64,000 nucleotides of DNA. It comes from Tomitella biformata AHU 1821. Its GTDB lineage: Bacteria > Actinomycetota > Actinomycetes > Mycobacteriales > Mycobacteriaceae. Shown here piece after piece: positions 1-10,104 of the stretch (position 1 is the stretch's first letter; each line of letters starts with the position of its first letter). The translations under genes were made by a program, and so were the position numbers. The stretch covers positions 1-64,000 of the forward strand of contig NZ_BAVQ01000022.1 of NCBI RefSeq assembly GCF_000524475.1, given 5' to 3'. The notes below the pieces were generated by a model. That model worked only from the letters and a program-made list of their open reading frames with translations, was not told the origin of the DNA and searched no databases.

Positions 1-80
1 AATCGCCTAGCGTTCACGCTGATTCGTTGATCGCTACGCTGATCCGAATTCCACCACTACACGGGGCACTACCCACGGCA

Positions 81-132
81 CCGGCTCGGCCACGGGTGTG
101 CGGGCGACCCGCAGCCCGTCAAGGACGGCATT
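81..132. repeat. Left copy of a 52-bp direct repeat (relic of carboxyltransferase 3' end)
   Basis: This 52-bp stretch matches positions 1371-1422 in the same orientation at 47 of 52 positions, with 23 consecutive identical bases in the middle. The 1371-1422 copy encodes, on the minus strand, the last part of the carboxyltransferase gene. Read on the minus strand, this left copy still spells NAVLDGLRVARTPVAEPV, but the surrounding sequence does not continue the protein. It is therefore a fragment of a carboxyltransferase gene end, either of a duplicate or of the same gene. Nothing else is evident in positions 1-281. Confidence 0.8.
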
Positions 133-281
133 ACAGCACCGCGACCCGCCCCGGCCGAATCACGTTGGGTCCCCTGCCTGACAGCGCACGGCATCGCGAT
201 GACCGCCACCGACATCTCGCATTGCCCCGTTCTGCGCCGTACCGTGGGCTAGGTATGACTGCCAACCTATCGGGAGGAACC

Positions 282-914
282 ATGCGTAGAACCACCGTAT
301 TCGCCGTCGGCATCGCCGTCACCGCCCTGATCGCCACGGGCTGCTCAAGCGGAAACAACTCCGCCAACCCGTCCAGCACCCCACCACCCAGCGGATCCTC
401 CACAGCCAGCACCAGCGCCGAGCCCACCACCGCTGTCGCAGACTCGGGCGGAGCGTTCAGCGCGGCCGGGCCCGACTTCACCTACAACGAGGCCGCAGTG
501 CCGATCGGGTCAACCCTCACCGCGGAGGTTGACGAGGCCGACGGGATGACCACCGTCGACATCCAGGTGACGGGCCTACAGCCCGACCGCGCGTACGGTG
601 CCCACGCGCACACACTGGCATGTGGGCCGACGCCGTCCGACTCCGGTCCGCACTACCAGAATCAGAAGGACCCCGCGGCGACGCCGGAGACTCCATCCAG
701 CGACCCCGCCTACGCGAACACCCAGAACGAGGTGTGGCTCGACTTCACCACGGACTCCGCCGGCAACGCCAGCGCGGCCACGATGGTGGAATGGGAATTC
801 CGGCCCGGCGAAGCCCAGTCGATCGTGATCCACGACCACCGCACCAGCACCGAGCCCGGCAAGGCGGGCATGGCCGGGGACCGATTGGCCTGCGTGCCGG
901 TGCAGTTCCCCTGA
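282..914 (+). CDS. SodC-like (Cu/Zn superoxide dismutase family) lipoprotein
   Basis: Predicted 210-residue secreted lipoprotein. A GGGAGG ribosome site precedes the ATG at 282, and the N-terminus is a lipoprotein signal peptide (MRRT..., hydrophobic core, lipobox ATGC) followed by a Ser/Thr/Pro-rich linker, so the longer frame opening at 27 is not the start. The C-terminal domain has the SodC pattern: HAH followed by a Cys, GPHY, IVIHDH and a late LACVPV, which supply copper-ligand histidines and the disulfide cysteines. The zinc-ligand region after GPHY reads QNQKDP and lacks the usual histidines, so metal content and activity may differ from classical SodC. It stands alone, between two copies of a carboxyltransferase gene end. 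Confidence 0.8.
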   Translation: MRRTTVFAVGIAVTALIATGCSSGNNSANPSSTPPPSGSSTASTSAEPTTAVADSGGAFSAAGPDFTYNEAAVPIGSTLTAEVDEADGMTTVDIQVTGLQPDRAYGAHAHTLACGPTPSDSGPHYQNQKDPAATPETPSSDPAYANTQNEVWLDFTTDSAGNASAATMVEWEFRPGEAQSIVIHDHRTSTEPGKAGMAGDRLACVPVQFP

Positions 915-983
915 CCGCCGAATAGGACGCGTGGCAGCGCCCCCGCTGTTCGTCCTTCGTGGCCGATCTCGGCACACCCAGAA

Positions 984-1307
984 TCAGGATTCCGCCACCC
1001 ATCGCCGCGACTGCGCGGTGGCGGTCCACCGCCACACCATCAGCACCACCCCGCAGCAGCCAATATGCTCCAGCAGAGTTCCCGCGACATCAAGCAACCG
1101 TTGCGCCTCAGCCTTGTCGCGGGCTGCAGGTCTGGGATCTGCCACCACGAGGGCCAGCGCGTCGCAGATATCGGCGACGTGGCGGTCATCCAGTGGCTGA
1201 TAGGTGAAGGCCTCGATGATCCCGTCGCGCAAATCCGGCAGACCGACGGCGAGCAGGTCCTCCGCCAGCGCCTTGGCTGGCTCGTCGAATACCGTAATCC
1301 GCCCCAT
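984..1307 (-). CDS. Hypothetical 107-residue protein
   Basis: No family is recognised. The protein starting at the ATG at 1307 (MGRITVFDEPAKAL) has ordinary actinobacterial composition, mostly helical-looking sequence rich in Ala, Leu, Asp and Glu, and a Cys-Cys pair in a hydrophobic stretch near the C-terminus (GCCGVVLMVW). The frame extends upstream to 1421, but that part overlaps the carboxyltransferase gene and reads as shadow sequence, so the internal ATG is preferred. It lies 37 bp downstream of the carboxyltransferase stop on the same strand and could be the last gene of that operon. No clear ribosome site was seen. Confidence 0.5.
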   Translation of the reverse strand: MGRITVFDEPAKALAEDLLAVGLPDLRDGIIEAFTYQPLDDRHVADICDALALVVADPRPAARDKAEAQRLLDVAGTLLEHIGCCGVVLMVWRWTATAQSRRWVAES

Positions 1308-1344
1308 CGCAACACCGTAGTGAAATGGCCCGATCAGGTCAGGA

Positions 1345-2826
1345 CTACGGCAGATACCCCGCCCGCAAGACCGGCTCGGCCACCGGAGTGCGGGCGACCC
1401 GCAGCCCGTCGAGGATCGCATTGCGCAGTTGCCGGGGGTCGATGACGGCGTCGTAGGTGGCGGTGCCGGCCAGCCGCCAGGGCCCCGCGGCCTCGTTCTC
1501 CACCAAGGCCTTCGTCGTGTCCGCGTCCGCCTTGGAGGTCTGGCCGCCGACCTTCGCGGGGATGCCGCCGAGCACCGCGCCGGGGAAGGCCAGCGATAGT
1601 GTCTGCCCGTTGAAGGCGTTCTGTCCCATCACCGAGCTGCCGAATCCGAACGCTTTGCGCAGCGTCACATGAATCTTCGGCACGTCCGCCCGGTGCTGCG
1701 CGGCGAACATCCGAGCCCCCGCCCGCAAGATCCCGGCCCGTTCCGAGGCACTGCCCGCGAGCACGCCGGGGTTGTCGGCCAGTTGGATCAGCGGCAGGTG
1801 GAACGCGTCAGCGATCTGGATGAACCGGGCCGCCTTCTCCGCGGCGGCGACATCGATCGCGCCGGCCATGACACTGGGCTGGTTCGCGATCACAGCGACA
1901 GGCCGTCCCCCGATGCGGGCGAGCGCAGTGATGATCGAGCGGCCGTGCAGAGGTGCGAGCTCGAAAACGTCCTCGCACACCGCTTCCAGGACCTCACACA
2001 TGTCATAAGGGCGGCGCGCGTCGGGCGGGATGATATCGAGCAGCTCCTCCACGGCGCGGTCCCCCTCCGCATCGATCACCTCGGGCAAAGACCACGCGTT
2101 GGCGGGCATCAGCGCAAGGTAGCGGCGTGCCAGCGCGCAGGCCTCGTCGACGTCGGCCGCGACATTGTGCGCGACACCGCTGATTCCCGCGTGCACGGCA
2201 GGTCCGCCGAGGTCCTCCTTGGTGACCTTCTCCCCCAGCGACGCCTCGACCAGCGGCGGGCCGGCCGTGAACAGCGCGGAGTGGCCGTCCACCATGATCG
2301 TGAAGTCCGAGAGCGGCGCGGCCAGGGCACCGTGCCCGGCGGAGGGCCCGGTGACGATCGCGACGGTGGGCACGAGACCCGCAAGATCCGCCAGAGCCTG
2401 TAAGTCGTTGGGGGCAGGGCGTTCTCCGCGCAGCGCGTTAGTGGCGCGATGACCGGCGCCCTCGAGCATCAGCACAAGAGGACGTCGCTCCTGCAGGGCG
2501 AGGTGAGCCAGCCGCGCGCGCTTGGTGGCGCCGGCGGTGCCGATGGACCCGCCGGCGACGGAGAAGTCCTCCGCGCCGACGAACACCGGCCGGCCGTCGA
2601 TCAGCCCGTGTCCAGCGATGAACGCGTCGGCGGGCACTTCGCCTGCGAGCGCGCCGATCTCGCGGAATGAGTCGGCGTCGAGCAGGAGTCCGATGCGCTC
2701 GCGGGCATCGACCCGGCCCAGTGCGCGGCGCTTGGCCAGCTTCTCCGGCCCGCCCATAGCTAGGGCGGCCTCGGTGCGCCGCGCCAGATCCGCCAGCAGC
2801 GGCGCCCAGTCGTCGCGGTGGGTCAC
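1345..2826 (-). CDS. Divergent acyl-CoA carboxylase carboxyltransferase (beta) subunit
   Basis: A 493-residue carboxyltransferase-domain protein, the type that transfers CO2 from biotin to an acyl-CoA. The GTG at 2826 follows the ligase stop codon by two bases, implying translational coupling; the longer frame to 3204 is inside the ligase gene. Seen: LAKRRALGRVDARERIGLLLD near the N-terminus (the ARERI block of beta subunits), VAGGSIGTAG, and a C-terminal half with IANQPSVMAGAIDVAAAEKAARF. The oxyanion regions differ from typical AccD proteins (EGAGHRA instead of a DSGGAR-like block; GFGSSVMGQNAFNG later), so the substrate is unclear. No biotin carboxylase lies beside it. Likely partner pathway: carboxylation of the acyl-CoA made by the upstream ligase (inference). 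Confidence 0.8.
   Translation of the reverse strand: MTHRDDWAPLLADLARRTEAALAMGGPEKLAKRRALGRVDARERIGLLLDADSFREIGALAGEVPADAFIAGHGLIDGRPVFVGAEDFSVAGGSIGTAGATKRARLAHLALQERRPLVLMLEGAGHRATNALRGERPAPNDLQALADLAGLVPTVAIVTGPSAGHGALAAPLSDFTIMVDGHSALFTAGPPLVEASLGEKVTKEDLGGPAVHAGISGVAHNVAADVDEACALARRYLALMPANAWSLPEVIDAEGDRAVEELLDIIPPDARRPYDMCEVLEAVCEDVFELAPLHGRSIITALARIGGRPVAVIANQPSVMAGAIDVAAAEKAARFIQIADAFHLPLIQLADNPGVLAGSASERAGILRAGARMFAAQHRADVPKIHVTLRKAFGFGSSVMGQNAFNGQTLSLAFPGAVLGGIPAKVGGQTSKADADTTKALVENEAAGPWRLAGTATYDAVIDPRQLRNAILDGLRVARTPVAEPVLRAGYLP
1371..1422. repeat. Right copy of the 52-bp direct repeat, inside the carboxyltransferase gene end
   Basis: Matches 81-132 at 47 of 52 positions in direct orientation. 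Here the repeat is functional coding sequence for the C-terminal residues of the carboxyltransferase. The two copies bracket a 1.24-kb block with the SodC-like gene and the small hypothetical gene. Confidence 0.8.
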
Positions 2827-2828
2827 GG

Positions 2829-4478
2829 CTAGTTGGTGATCAGCTCGTCGAGCCCGTGCCGGATGACCTTGCCGGTGGCGTTGCGCGGCAACAGTTCCGT
2901 GGTGAAACGCCACTTCGTGGGGATCTTGTACTTGGCGATCTGCTCGGCTAGGTGCGCGCACAATTCCTCGCCCCCGGCCGCGTCTGCGGCATCCAGGACG
3001 ACGAGCGCGCCGACCTCCTCGCCTAGGTCGTGGTGCTCGAGCCCGACCACCGCGGCCTCGAGCACGCGGGGGTGCGTCGCAAGAGCGTTCTCGATCTCCA
3101 CCGGGTAGACGTTCTCGCCGCCGCGCAAGATCAGGTCCGAGCGGCGACTGCTGATGGTGAGGTAGCCGTCGCGCATGGTGCCGAGGTCGCCAGTGTGCAG
3201 CCACCCCGCGGCGTCGATCGCCTCCGCCGTGGCCTCGGGGTTATTCCAGTATCCGAGCATCACCTGCGCGCCGCGGACACAGATCTCGCCCTCAACGCCG
3301 TCGGGCACGATCGCCCCGGCCGTGTCCATGACAACGACCTCGACGTTCTGAATGGCCTTGCCGACGGTGGTGGGGTCGGCCTCGAGGTCCGCCGCGGTGG
3401 CGAACGTGGCCGCGGTGGAGCATTCCGTCTGTCCGTAGTTGGTGCCGAGGGACTGCGCGACGGCCGGGATCAGCTTGCGCAGCTTCTCCTTCAGCTCCAC
3501 GGACGACGGCGCGGAGCCGAGCGAAATCGTCTTGAGCGAGGACAGGTCATAACCCGACAGGTCGCCGCGCTCGACGAGGCGGCTGGCCATCGTGGGCACC
3601 GCACCCCAGCTCTCGATGCGCTCGGCCTCGATCACCCGCAGTACCCGGTCCACCTCGAAGCGGCCGGTGTAGATCGTCAGGGTGTCGCCGGCGACCAGTC
3701 GCGGGACCGACAGGTTGTGCAGCCCCGCGATGTGGAACAGCGGGCTGGTCATGAGGTAATTGCGCATCGTGCGCGGGCGGCCGAACGCGGCCATAAGCTC
3801 GTCGTTGAAGCGGAAGAAGTCGGCGGCGGCAATGACATTCCGGTGCGAGTGCACCGCGCCCTTGGGCCGGCCCGTCGTCCCCGAGGTGTAGAGGATGACG
3901 GCCGCGTCGTCCTCGTCGATCTCCACCGCGGGCAGTTCCGCCGGCGCGCCGGGCTCGGTGGCCAGGCGGACGATGTCCTCCTCAATGGACAACATCGGAA
4001 TGCCGCGGTCGGCCGCCATTGTGCCGATATTCTCTCTGCGGCGGGTGTCCGCGATGAGGATCTTCGGCTCCGAGTGGTCGAGGCCGTACTCGATCTCGGC
4101 GCGCGACCAGAATGCGTTCATCCCGACGACGACGGCGCCCAGGGACGTCGCGGCCCAGAAGCTCATGATCCACTCGGCGCTGTTCGCCGCCAGGATCGCG
4201 ACGCGGTCACCCTTGCCGAGGCCATACTCGTCCTTGAACGCGTGGCTCAGGGCGGTGACGCGGCGCAGGTTCTCGGTGTAGGTCAGGCGCAGGCCGTCGC
4301 AAATGAGGTACTCGGTGTCGCCGTACTTCGCGGAGTCCAGCAGCATGTCCCGCAGCGCGCGCGAGCGTCCGGTGTACACGGGCAACGGGTGGCCCTGAAC
4401 CTGCTCGACGCCGACCTCGAGCGGACCTCCCGGTCCAGTAACCTGCTCGATCGCTGCCTCGCGCGTCAGTGCCGCCAT
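2829..4478 (-). CDS. Acyl-CoA ligase (AMP-forming, FadD family)
   Basis: A 549-residue adenylate-forming enzyme that should convert a carboxylic acid to its CoA thioester with ATP. The phosphate-binding loop YTSGTTGRPKG, the GTNYGQTE motif, the HTGDLG motif, the hinge [20 protein letters not shown] and the catalytic lysine region PRNATGKVIR are all present. It is a paralogue of the ligase at 17230-18924: both open with a TGPGG block and share GKGDRVAIL, the GAVxxGxNAxWS region and the [14 protein letters not shown] segment. It is the first gene of a two-gene unit with the carboxyltransferase (2-bp gap). A 14-bp palindrome lies 50 bp upstream. The substrate is unknown; a steroid side-chain or branched acid is plausible from the neighbourhood. 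Confidence 0.93.
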   Translation of the reverse strand: MAALTREAAIEQVTGPGGPLEVGVEQVQGHPLPVYTGRSRALRDMLLDSAKYGDTEYLICDGLRLTYTENLRRVTALSHAFKDEYGLGKGDRVAILAANSAEWIMSFWAATSLGAVVVGMNAFWSRAEIEYGLDHSEPKILIADTRRRENIGTMAADRGIPMLSIEEDIVRLATEPGAPAELPAVEIDEDDAAVILYTSGTTGRPKGAVHSHRNVIAAADFFRFNDELMAAFGRPRTMRNYLMTSPLFHIAGLHNLSVPRLVAGDTLTIYTGRFEVDRVLRVIEAERIESWGAVPTMASRLVERGDLSGYDLSSLKTISLGSAPSSVELKEKLRKLIPAVAQSLGTNYGQTECSTAATFATAADLEADPTTVGKAIQNVEVVVMDTAGAIVPDGVEGEICVRGAQVMLGYWNNPEATAEAIDAAGWLHTGDLGTMRDGYLTISSRRSDLILRGGENVYPVEIENALATHPRVLEAAVVGLEHHDLGEEVGALVVLDAADAAGGEELCAHLAEQIAKYKIPTKWRFTTELLPRNATGKVIRHGLDELITN

Positions 4479-4527
4479 CGTTGCCTACTCCTCATACCGC
4501 GTCGAATACCTGCCTGCACCCACCACA

Positions 4528-4541
4528 CAAGCAATTGCTTG
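4528..4541. promoter_or_regulatory. Perfect 14-bp palindrome, candidate operator of the ligase/carboxyltransferase unit
   Basis: CAAGCAATTGCTTG is self-complementary and is bracketed by CCAC (4520-4523) and GTGG (4541-4544). It sits in the 93-bp gap between the end of the PadR gene and the start of the ligase gene, where a promoter for the ligase would lie. The core AAGCRATYGCTT recurs at 35618-35629. The regulator is unknown; the adjacent PadR protein is one candidate. Confidence 0.5.
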
Positions 4542-4571
4542 GTGGAGCGTAGGTTGCCGCGTCCTGGCAGG

Positions 4572-5264
4572 TCAATCGGCGGTCTCGGTGCCCTCCCGAT
4601 ACCGCTTCCATCGGCCGGGGTCCACCGGGACCGGCTCGGTGCTCCCCGCCACCTTCGAGGTGCCCTCGAAACTCCTGGCCACCTCCTCGATATCGGCTAG
4701 CAACTGCTCTGCGAGGTCGCGCTCGGCCTGGTAGTACCGCGCCGACCAGCGCATAGCCATGCTGGCGAACTCCCAGGTCGGCAGCTCGGAGGTCTGCTGC
4801 GCGCGAAGCGCCGCCCCGTCGCGCATTCCCTCCACGTACACGATGTGCTCCCGCACCATCTCCTTGAGCCGGTCCGGCTCGTTGAGGTGGCCGAGCCACA
4901 TCCGCACCATCATCGGATGCTTCAGCACCGGCTGGTCGACCTCTGCGTTACGCGCCCAGGCGCGCAACGCGGCCGTCCCCGCCGGGGTGATTGTGTAGAC
5001 CCGACGACCGCGGGCATCGGTCTCCGCGTCCAGTTCCGACTCCACGAAACCAAGGACCTCGAGCTTCTTCAGCTCCGAGTACACCTGGCTGAACGACGGG
5101 CTCCAATAGAAGTAGTTAAGGCTCCAATCGGCCCACGTCTTCAAGTCGTAGCCGGACAGCCCCTCGCCGAATGCGAGCATCCCCAGCACAGTCCACGCGT
5201 TAGCGGGCATTTTGGGGTAGCTCGCCTCGTCGGTGGCACGGGTTTCGTCCACGGAGTCATGCAT
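4572..5264 (-). CDS. PadR-family transcriptional regulator
   Basis: A 230-residue protein with an N-terminal PadR winged helix (about residues 20-105: WTVLGMLAFGEGLSGYDLKTW, then SQVYSELKKLEVLGFVESE and GRRVYTITPAGTAALRAW) and a C-terminal helical PadR/Vir-like domain (LKEMVREHIVYVEGMRD...). The ATG at 5264 is used; another ATG 4 bases downstream is out of frame. It lies immediately upstream of the ligase/carboxyltransferase unit on the same strand and is followed by a palindrome that may be its operator. Its own upstream region (5265-5335) is AT-rich, with TTAATTAA at about 5307-5314. The inducer is unknown. Confidence 0.9.
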   Translation of the reverse strand: MHDSVDETRATDEASYPKMPANAWTVLGMLAFGEGLSGYDLKTWADWSLNYFYWSPSFSQVYSELKKLEVLGFVESELDAETDARGRRVYTITPAGTAALRAWARNAEVDQPVLKHPMMVRMWLGHLNEPDRLKEMVREHIVYVEGMRDGAALRAQQTSELPTWEFASMAMRWSARYYQAERDLAEQLLADIEEVARSFEGTSKVAGSTEPVPVDPGRWKRYREGTETAD

Positions 5265-5335
5265 ATGTCCACGCTAACAGTCGACACAGCGTGCCGCAGC
5301 GACACCTTAATTAAATTGAATTGCCGCCCGCTCAA

Positions 5336-6154
5336 CTAGAACCGCAGCCGTCCGCCCGAGATCACGGCGGCGCCGCCACTGACCAATTCGAAGTCGATGT
5401 GCTCGCCGTCGGCCCACGTCGACAGGTCCAACTCATCTCCCGGAAATACCGGCGCGGCGAACCGGCCCGAGAGCTCCTTTAGATCCGCCGGGTGCACGCC
5501 GAGGCGCGCGGCGAGGGGCAAGGTCAGTGCGGCCATCGTGCACAGCCCGTGCATGATCGGACGGGGCTGCCCGATGCCGGCCGCCGCCTCGGGGTCGATG
5601 TGGATGTGGTGGCGATCGCCCGTCAGGCGGTAGGTCGCTGCCTGCGTCGCATAGGTCTGCACGGGCAGGACCACGTCGGGCTCCCCCTGCGGTCCGATGG
5701 GCTTGGACGGGCCGCGCTCGCCGCCGAAGCCGCCGCTGCCGGGCGCGAAAATCGACCATGTGGCCTCGAAGTACTCGCACTCGACGAGAATGTCGAACAC
5801 CGCCGCCGAACCCTTGTCCCATACCTCGGTCACGCGCGCGGCCAGGTGGAGTTCGCCCGTGCGCGGCAGATCCTTCAACACCTGAAGCTGCTGCGATCCG
5901 TGCACCGAGAGCCGAGTGTCGAAACCGCCCTGCGAACCCAGCGCGTCCGGGGCCCACTGCGCGAGGGTCAGCGCGAACGTGGGCAGCACCCGCAGGCGCT
6001 CCTCGAAGATCAGGTCCAGGTCCGTCGCCTGCGCGCCGACTGCGAGGGCGTAGAGGATCGCGTCGCGCTCGGTATAGGAGACGGTGCGGGCGCCGAGGTC
6101 GACGCCCTTCCACTCGCCGGCGGGACGGGGGTCGAGTTCACGGTGTTGAGCCAT
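5336..6154 (-). CDS. MaoC-like (R)-specific enoyl-CoA hydratase, double hot-dog type
   Basis: A 272-residue hydratase-2 family protein, expected to hydrate 2-enoyl-CoA esters. The N-terminal hot-dog half carries FDTRLSVHGSQQLQVLKDLP, and the C-terminal half has the catalytic block YRLTGDRHHIHIDPEAAAGIGQPRPIMHG, with the Asp and His of the hydratase-2 signature (GDRHHIH where many members have GDxNPIH). The length fits the 280-290 residue double hot-dog hydratases used in fatty-acid and steroid side-chain oxidation. ATG 6154 (MAQHRELD) is chosen over the alternative at 6187 because homologues usually begin close to this point. The gene stops 71 bp before the PadR start region, same strand. Confidence 0.85.
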   Translation of the reverse strand: MAQHRELDPRPAGEWKGVDLGARTVSYTERDAILYALAVGAQATDLDLIFEERLRVLPTFALTLAQWAPDALGSQGGFDTRLSVHGSQQLQVLKDLPRTGELHLAARVTEVWDKGSAAVFDILVECEYFEATWSIFAPGSGGFGGERGPSKPIGPQGEPDVVLPVQTYATQAATYRLTGDRHHIHIDPEAAAGIGQPRPIMHGLCTMAALTLPLAARLGVHPADLKELSGRFAAPVFPGDELDLSTWADGEHIDFELVSGGAAVISGGRLRF

Positions 6155-6217
6155 AGGCGGGACGCTAGCCGGGACGCCCAGCGCCAACGCTTGGGGCTCT
6201 CGGTGAGCGAGAGGCGC

Positions 6218-7246
6218 TTAGGGCTCGTACCTCCACTCGAGCATGCCGTCGACGATCATGGGCTTCATTCCCCAAGCGAAGACCTCCCCCGTCTCGAGGC
6301 TGTTCGCAAGATCGGCGAGCATCGCGCTGATCGAGAGCCAGCGCGGGCCGCTGCCATCGGCTCCCTCATCAGCGAACTCTGTGACACAGCCAGACAACTC
6401 GCCCGGGCGGGTGTCCACAAATAGGTAGTAGTTGTCCAGGCCCGCGATGGGAATGAACTCCGGCAGGATCATCCCTGCGGTGTCTCCAGCCTGGGAGCCG
6501 ACGGCCTCCTCTCGCAGCCAACCGTCGTCGAGCCTGCTGGCCACATCCAGCATCATCTGTCTCTCCCCGAGCATCCGGTCCAGATCAAAAAACCCATGTC
6601 CCGGCAGGATCGGAGCCGAGCTATCCAGCGGCAGCCCGTTGACATCCTCAAATAGCTCGATGAGCTCCGCCGGCCACTTAACCCCCGTGGCCGCCTCGGC
6701 CCGGGCAATCCTGTCCGGATCGGCCCCGACGATGGGCACCGCCGGCAAGTTCTCCCCCATCCACTCCGCTATCCGGCTCCACTGCACGGCGACCGATCCC
6801 GGAGGCGTCGCCGACAGCACCGGCTCCGCGGGCGGCGCGTCACGCGCCAGCTCGTCGGCTGCCCTCTGTTCTGCGATCGCGACCTCGATGCGCTCGCGCA
6901 ATTCCGGATCAGAAAGCTCTGGATCGAAGAAGCCGCTGACCCAGGCCATGTCCTGATTGATGCTCACGAAAACTGTCCCGGGTTCGCACACGTCCCCACC
7001 TCGACTTTGCTCGTCGAGGATGAGCTGTCGTCCCCGCTCGATCGCGGTGGCCAGCGCGGTCTCTCGGTCCTACTCGGTGCCATTGACGAGGGAGGAACTG
7101 CCGACGACCGTCGTCGGGCAAGCGAAGGACCAGGACGTCTCCTGTTCGAACTGCGATTCCACTGCGACTCCGCCCCTGTCTGCCGTGCAGGCCGCTGCCA
7201 ACCCGAGTACTGCCAACAGCGCCGCAGCCCTAGCGACAGCTTGCAT
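6218..7246 (-). pseudogene. Lipoprotein with SUKH (SMI1/KNR4-like) domain, interrupted by an in-frame TAG
   Basis: One reading frame runs from ATG 7246 to the stop at 6218, broken only by TAG at 7072-7070. Before the stop it encodes a lipoprotein signal peptide (MQAVARAAALLAVLGLAAAC, lipobox LAAAC) and some 40 residues ending SSSLVNGTE. Immediately after the stop it continues DRETALATAIERGRQLILDEQ and then a SUKH domain (IARAEAATGVKWPAELIELFEDVNGLPL... and a C-terminal FVDTRPGELSGCVTEFAD). SUKH domains are known in immunity proteins against contact-dependent or polymorphic toxins and as SMI1/KNR4 regulators. The absence of any frame change around the TAG argues for a recent nonsense mutation, a sequencing error or read-through. 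An internal restart (GTG at 6991) would give a cytoplasmic SUKH protein. Confidence 0.75.
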
Positions 7247-7369
7247 CCCGTTCCAGCTCACCGTGGATACCACCATTCGTCGGGCCGGGCACTGAGGAGG
7301 CTCCACAGACACATCCGTCGATGCTTCCACAGCCGTGCTCTTTGCCAGGAGAAACCGATGTTCCAGCCC

Positions 7370-9059
<1,690 letters not shown>

Positions 9060-9067
<8 letters not shown>

Positions 9068-9983
9068 GGTGGGTCTCCATAATTCGGGCGGGCGCCGCGG
9101 CGACCTCGCGGGCCGCGGCGACGGCCGCCGGGATGATTGCGGTGAACTGCAGGAATCCGTGCGCCAGCGGCTCCAGGTGGTGCAGCCGCACGTCGACCCC
9201 CGCCGCCGTGAGGCGCGCCGCGTAGTCGAGGCCCTCATCGCGCAGCGGGTCATGCCCGCCAACGAACACCTCGGTGGGGGCCAGACCGGAGAGGTCAGCC
9301 GCGCGGATCGGGGCAAACGACGCGTCCACACGGTCCGCGGGGTCCGGGCAGTAATGGTCGATGAACCACGCCATCTCCCGCCGCCCGATCAAGATGTCCG
9401 AGTTCTCGACGTAGGACGGACGGTCCAGATCCCCGTCAACCACCGGGTACACCAGGACCGTGCCCGCGATGCGCTCGTCCGCGCGTAACCGCTGGGCGCA
9501 GACCGCCGCGAGGTTGCCGCCCGCGCTATCGCCCATGAGCACCAACCGATCCCACCGGCGCGCGGCCCAGTCGACGGCGTCGAGGACGTCCTCGACCGCG
9601 GCGGGAAACGGCGCCTCCGGGGCAAGGCGGTAGTCGACGCTGAGGACCGGCATCGCGGAGGCGTCCGCGATGAGTCGGCAGGTCGCGTCGGCGTACTCGA
9701 GGTCGCCGGTGACCCAGCCGCCGCCGTGGAAGTAGACAACGGCACCCTCACCCCGAACCACGTCAGGCGTGTAGAGCCGTCCGCCGAAATGCGGGGCGAG
9801 CTCCACCTCCTCGACCGTTCTCAGCTCCGGGCCGGGCGCGCAGGTGCCGGCGGTCGCGGCGATCACAGCGCGAGCGTCGGACACCGGGAGCTCGACCATC
9901 GGGGTGTTGCCAGCCTTGGCCATGGCGTCGACCAGCCCTGCGGTGTGTGGATCCAGCAGTGGAAATCTCGCGGCGGCTGTCAC
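9060..9983 (-). CDS. Alpha/beta-hydrolase, HSL-type esterase/lipase
   Basis: A 307-residue esterase of the hormone-sensitive-lipase family. It has the oxyanion motif YFHGGGWVTGD, the nucleophile elbow GDSAGGNLA, the acid in GGHDPLRDEG and a catalytic His in LAHGFLQF. GTG 9983 is preferred: AGGAG lies 8 bases upstream, and the longer frame to 10133 would cross the divergent monooxygenase promoter. It overlaps the downstream amidohydrolase by 8 bases and is divergent from the Baeyer-Villiger monooxygenase, with 121 bp between. A BVMO turns a ketone into an ester or lactone and an esterase opens it, so the pair probably works in series (inference from context). Confidence 0.9.
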
Positions 9984-10104
9984 TGGGGCGCTCCTAGTGG
10001 GACGGCGGGGTGTGAAACTAGAACCTAGATCTATTATGAGACCTGCGCCACTCCGAGTCCCACCGCCAGAATCCCGATCCGCCGCTCCGAAGGACACGCC
10101 ACCC
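9984..10104. promoter_or_regulatory. Divergent promoter region of esterase and monooxygenase genes
   Basis: This 121-bp spacer separates two divergently transcribed genes. Its centre is AT-rich compared with the flanks and includes CTAGAACCTAGATCTATTATG, with the 8-bp palindrome TAGATCTA at 10026-10033 and two CTAGA repeats. This is a reasonable binding site for the TetR regulator encoded just beyond the monooxygenase gene, but nothing here proves it. No KstR-type AACnnGTT core is present. Confidence 0.4.

Noticed and set aside
3030-4700. Long plus-strand frame opposite the acyl-CoA ligase
   Set aside because: It is the antisense shadow of a high-GC gene with clear ligase motifs; no start signal or domain of its own.
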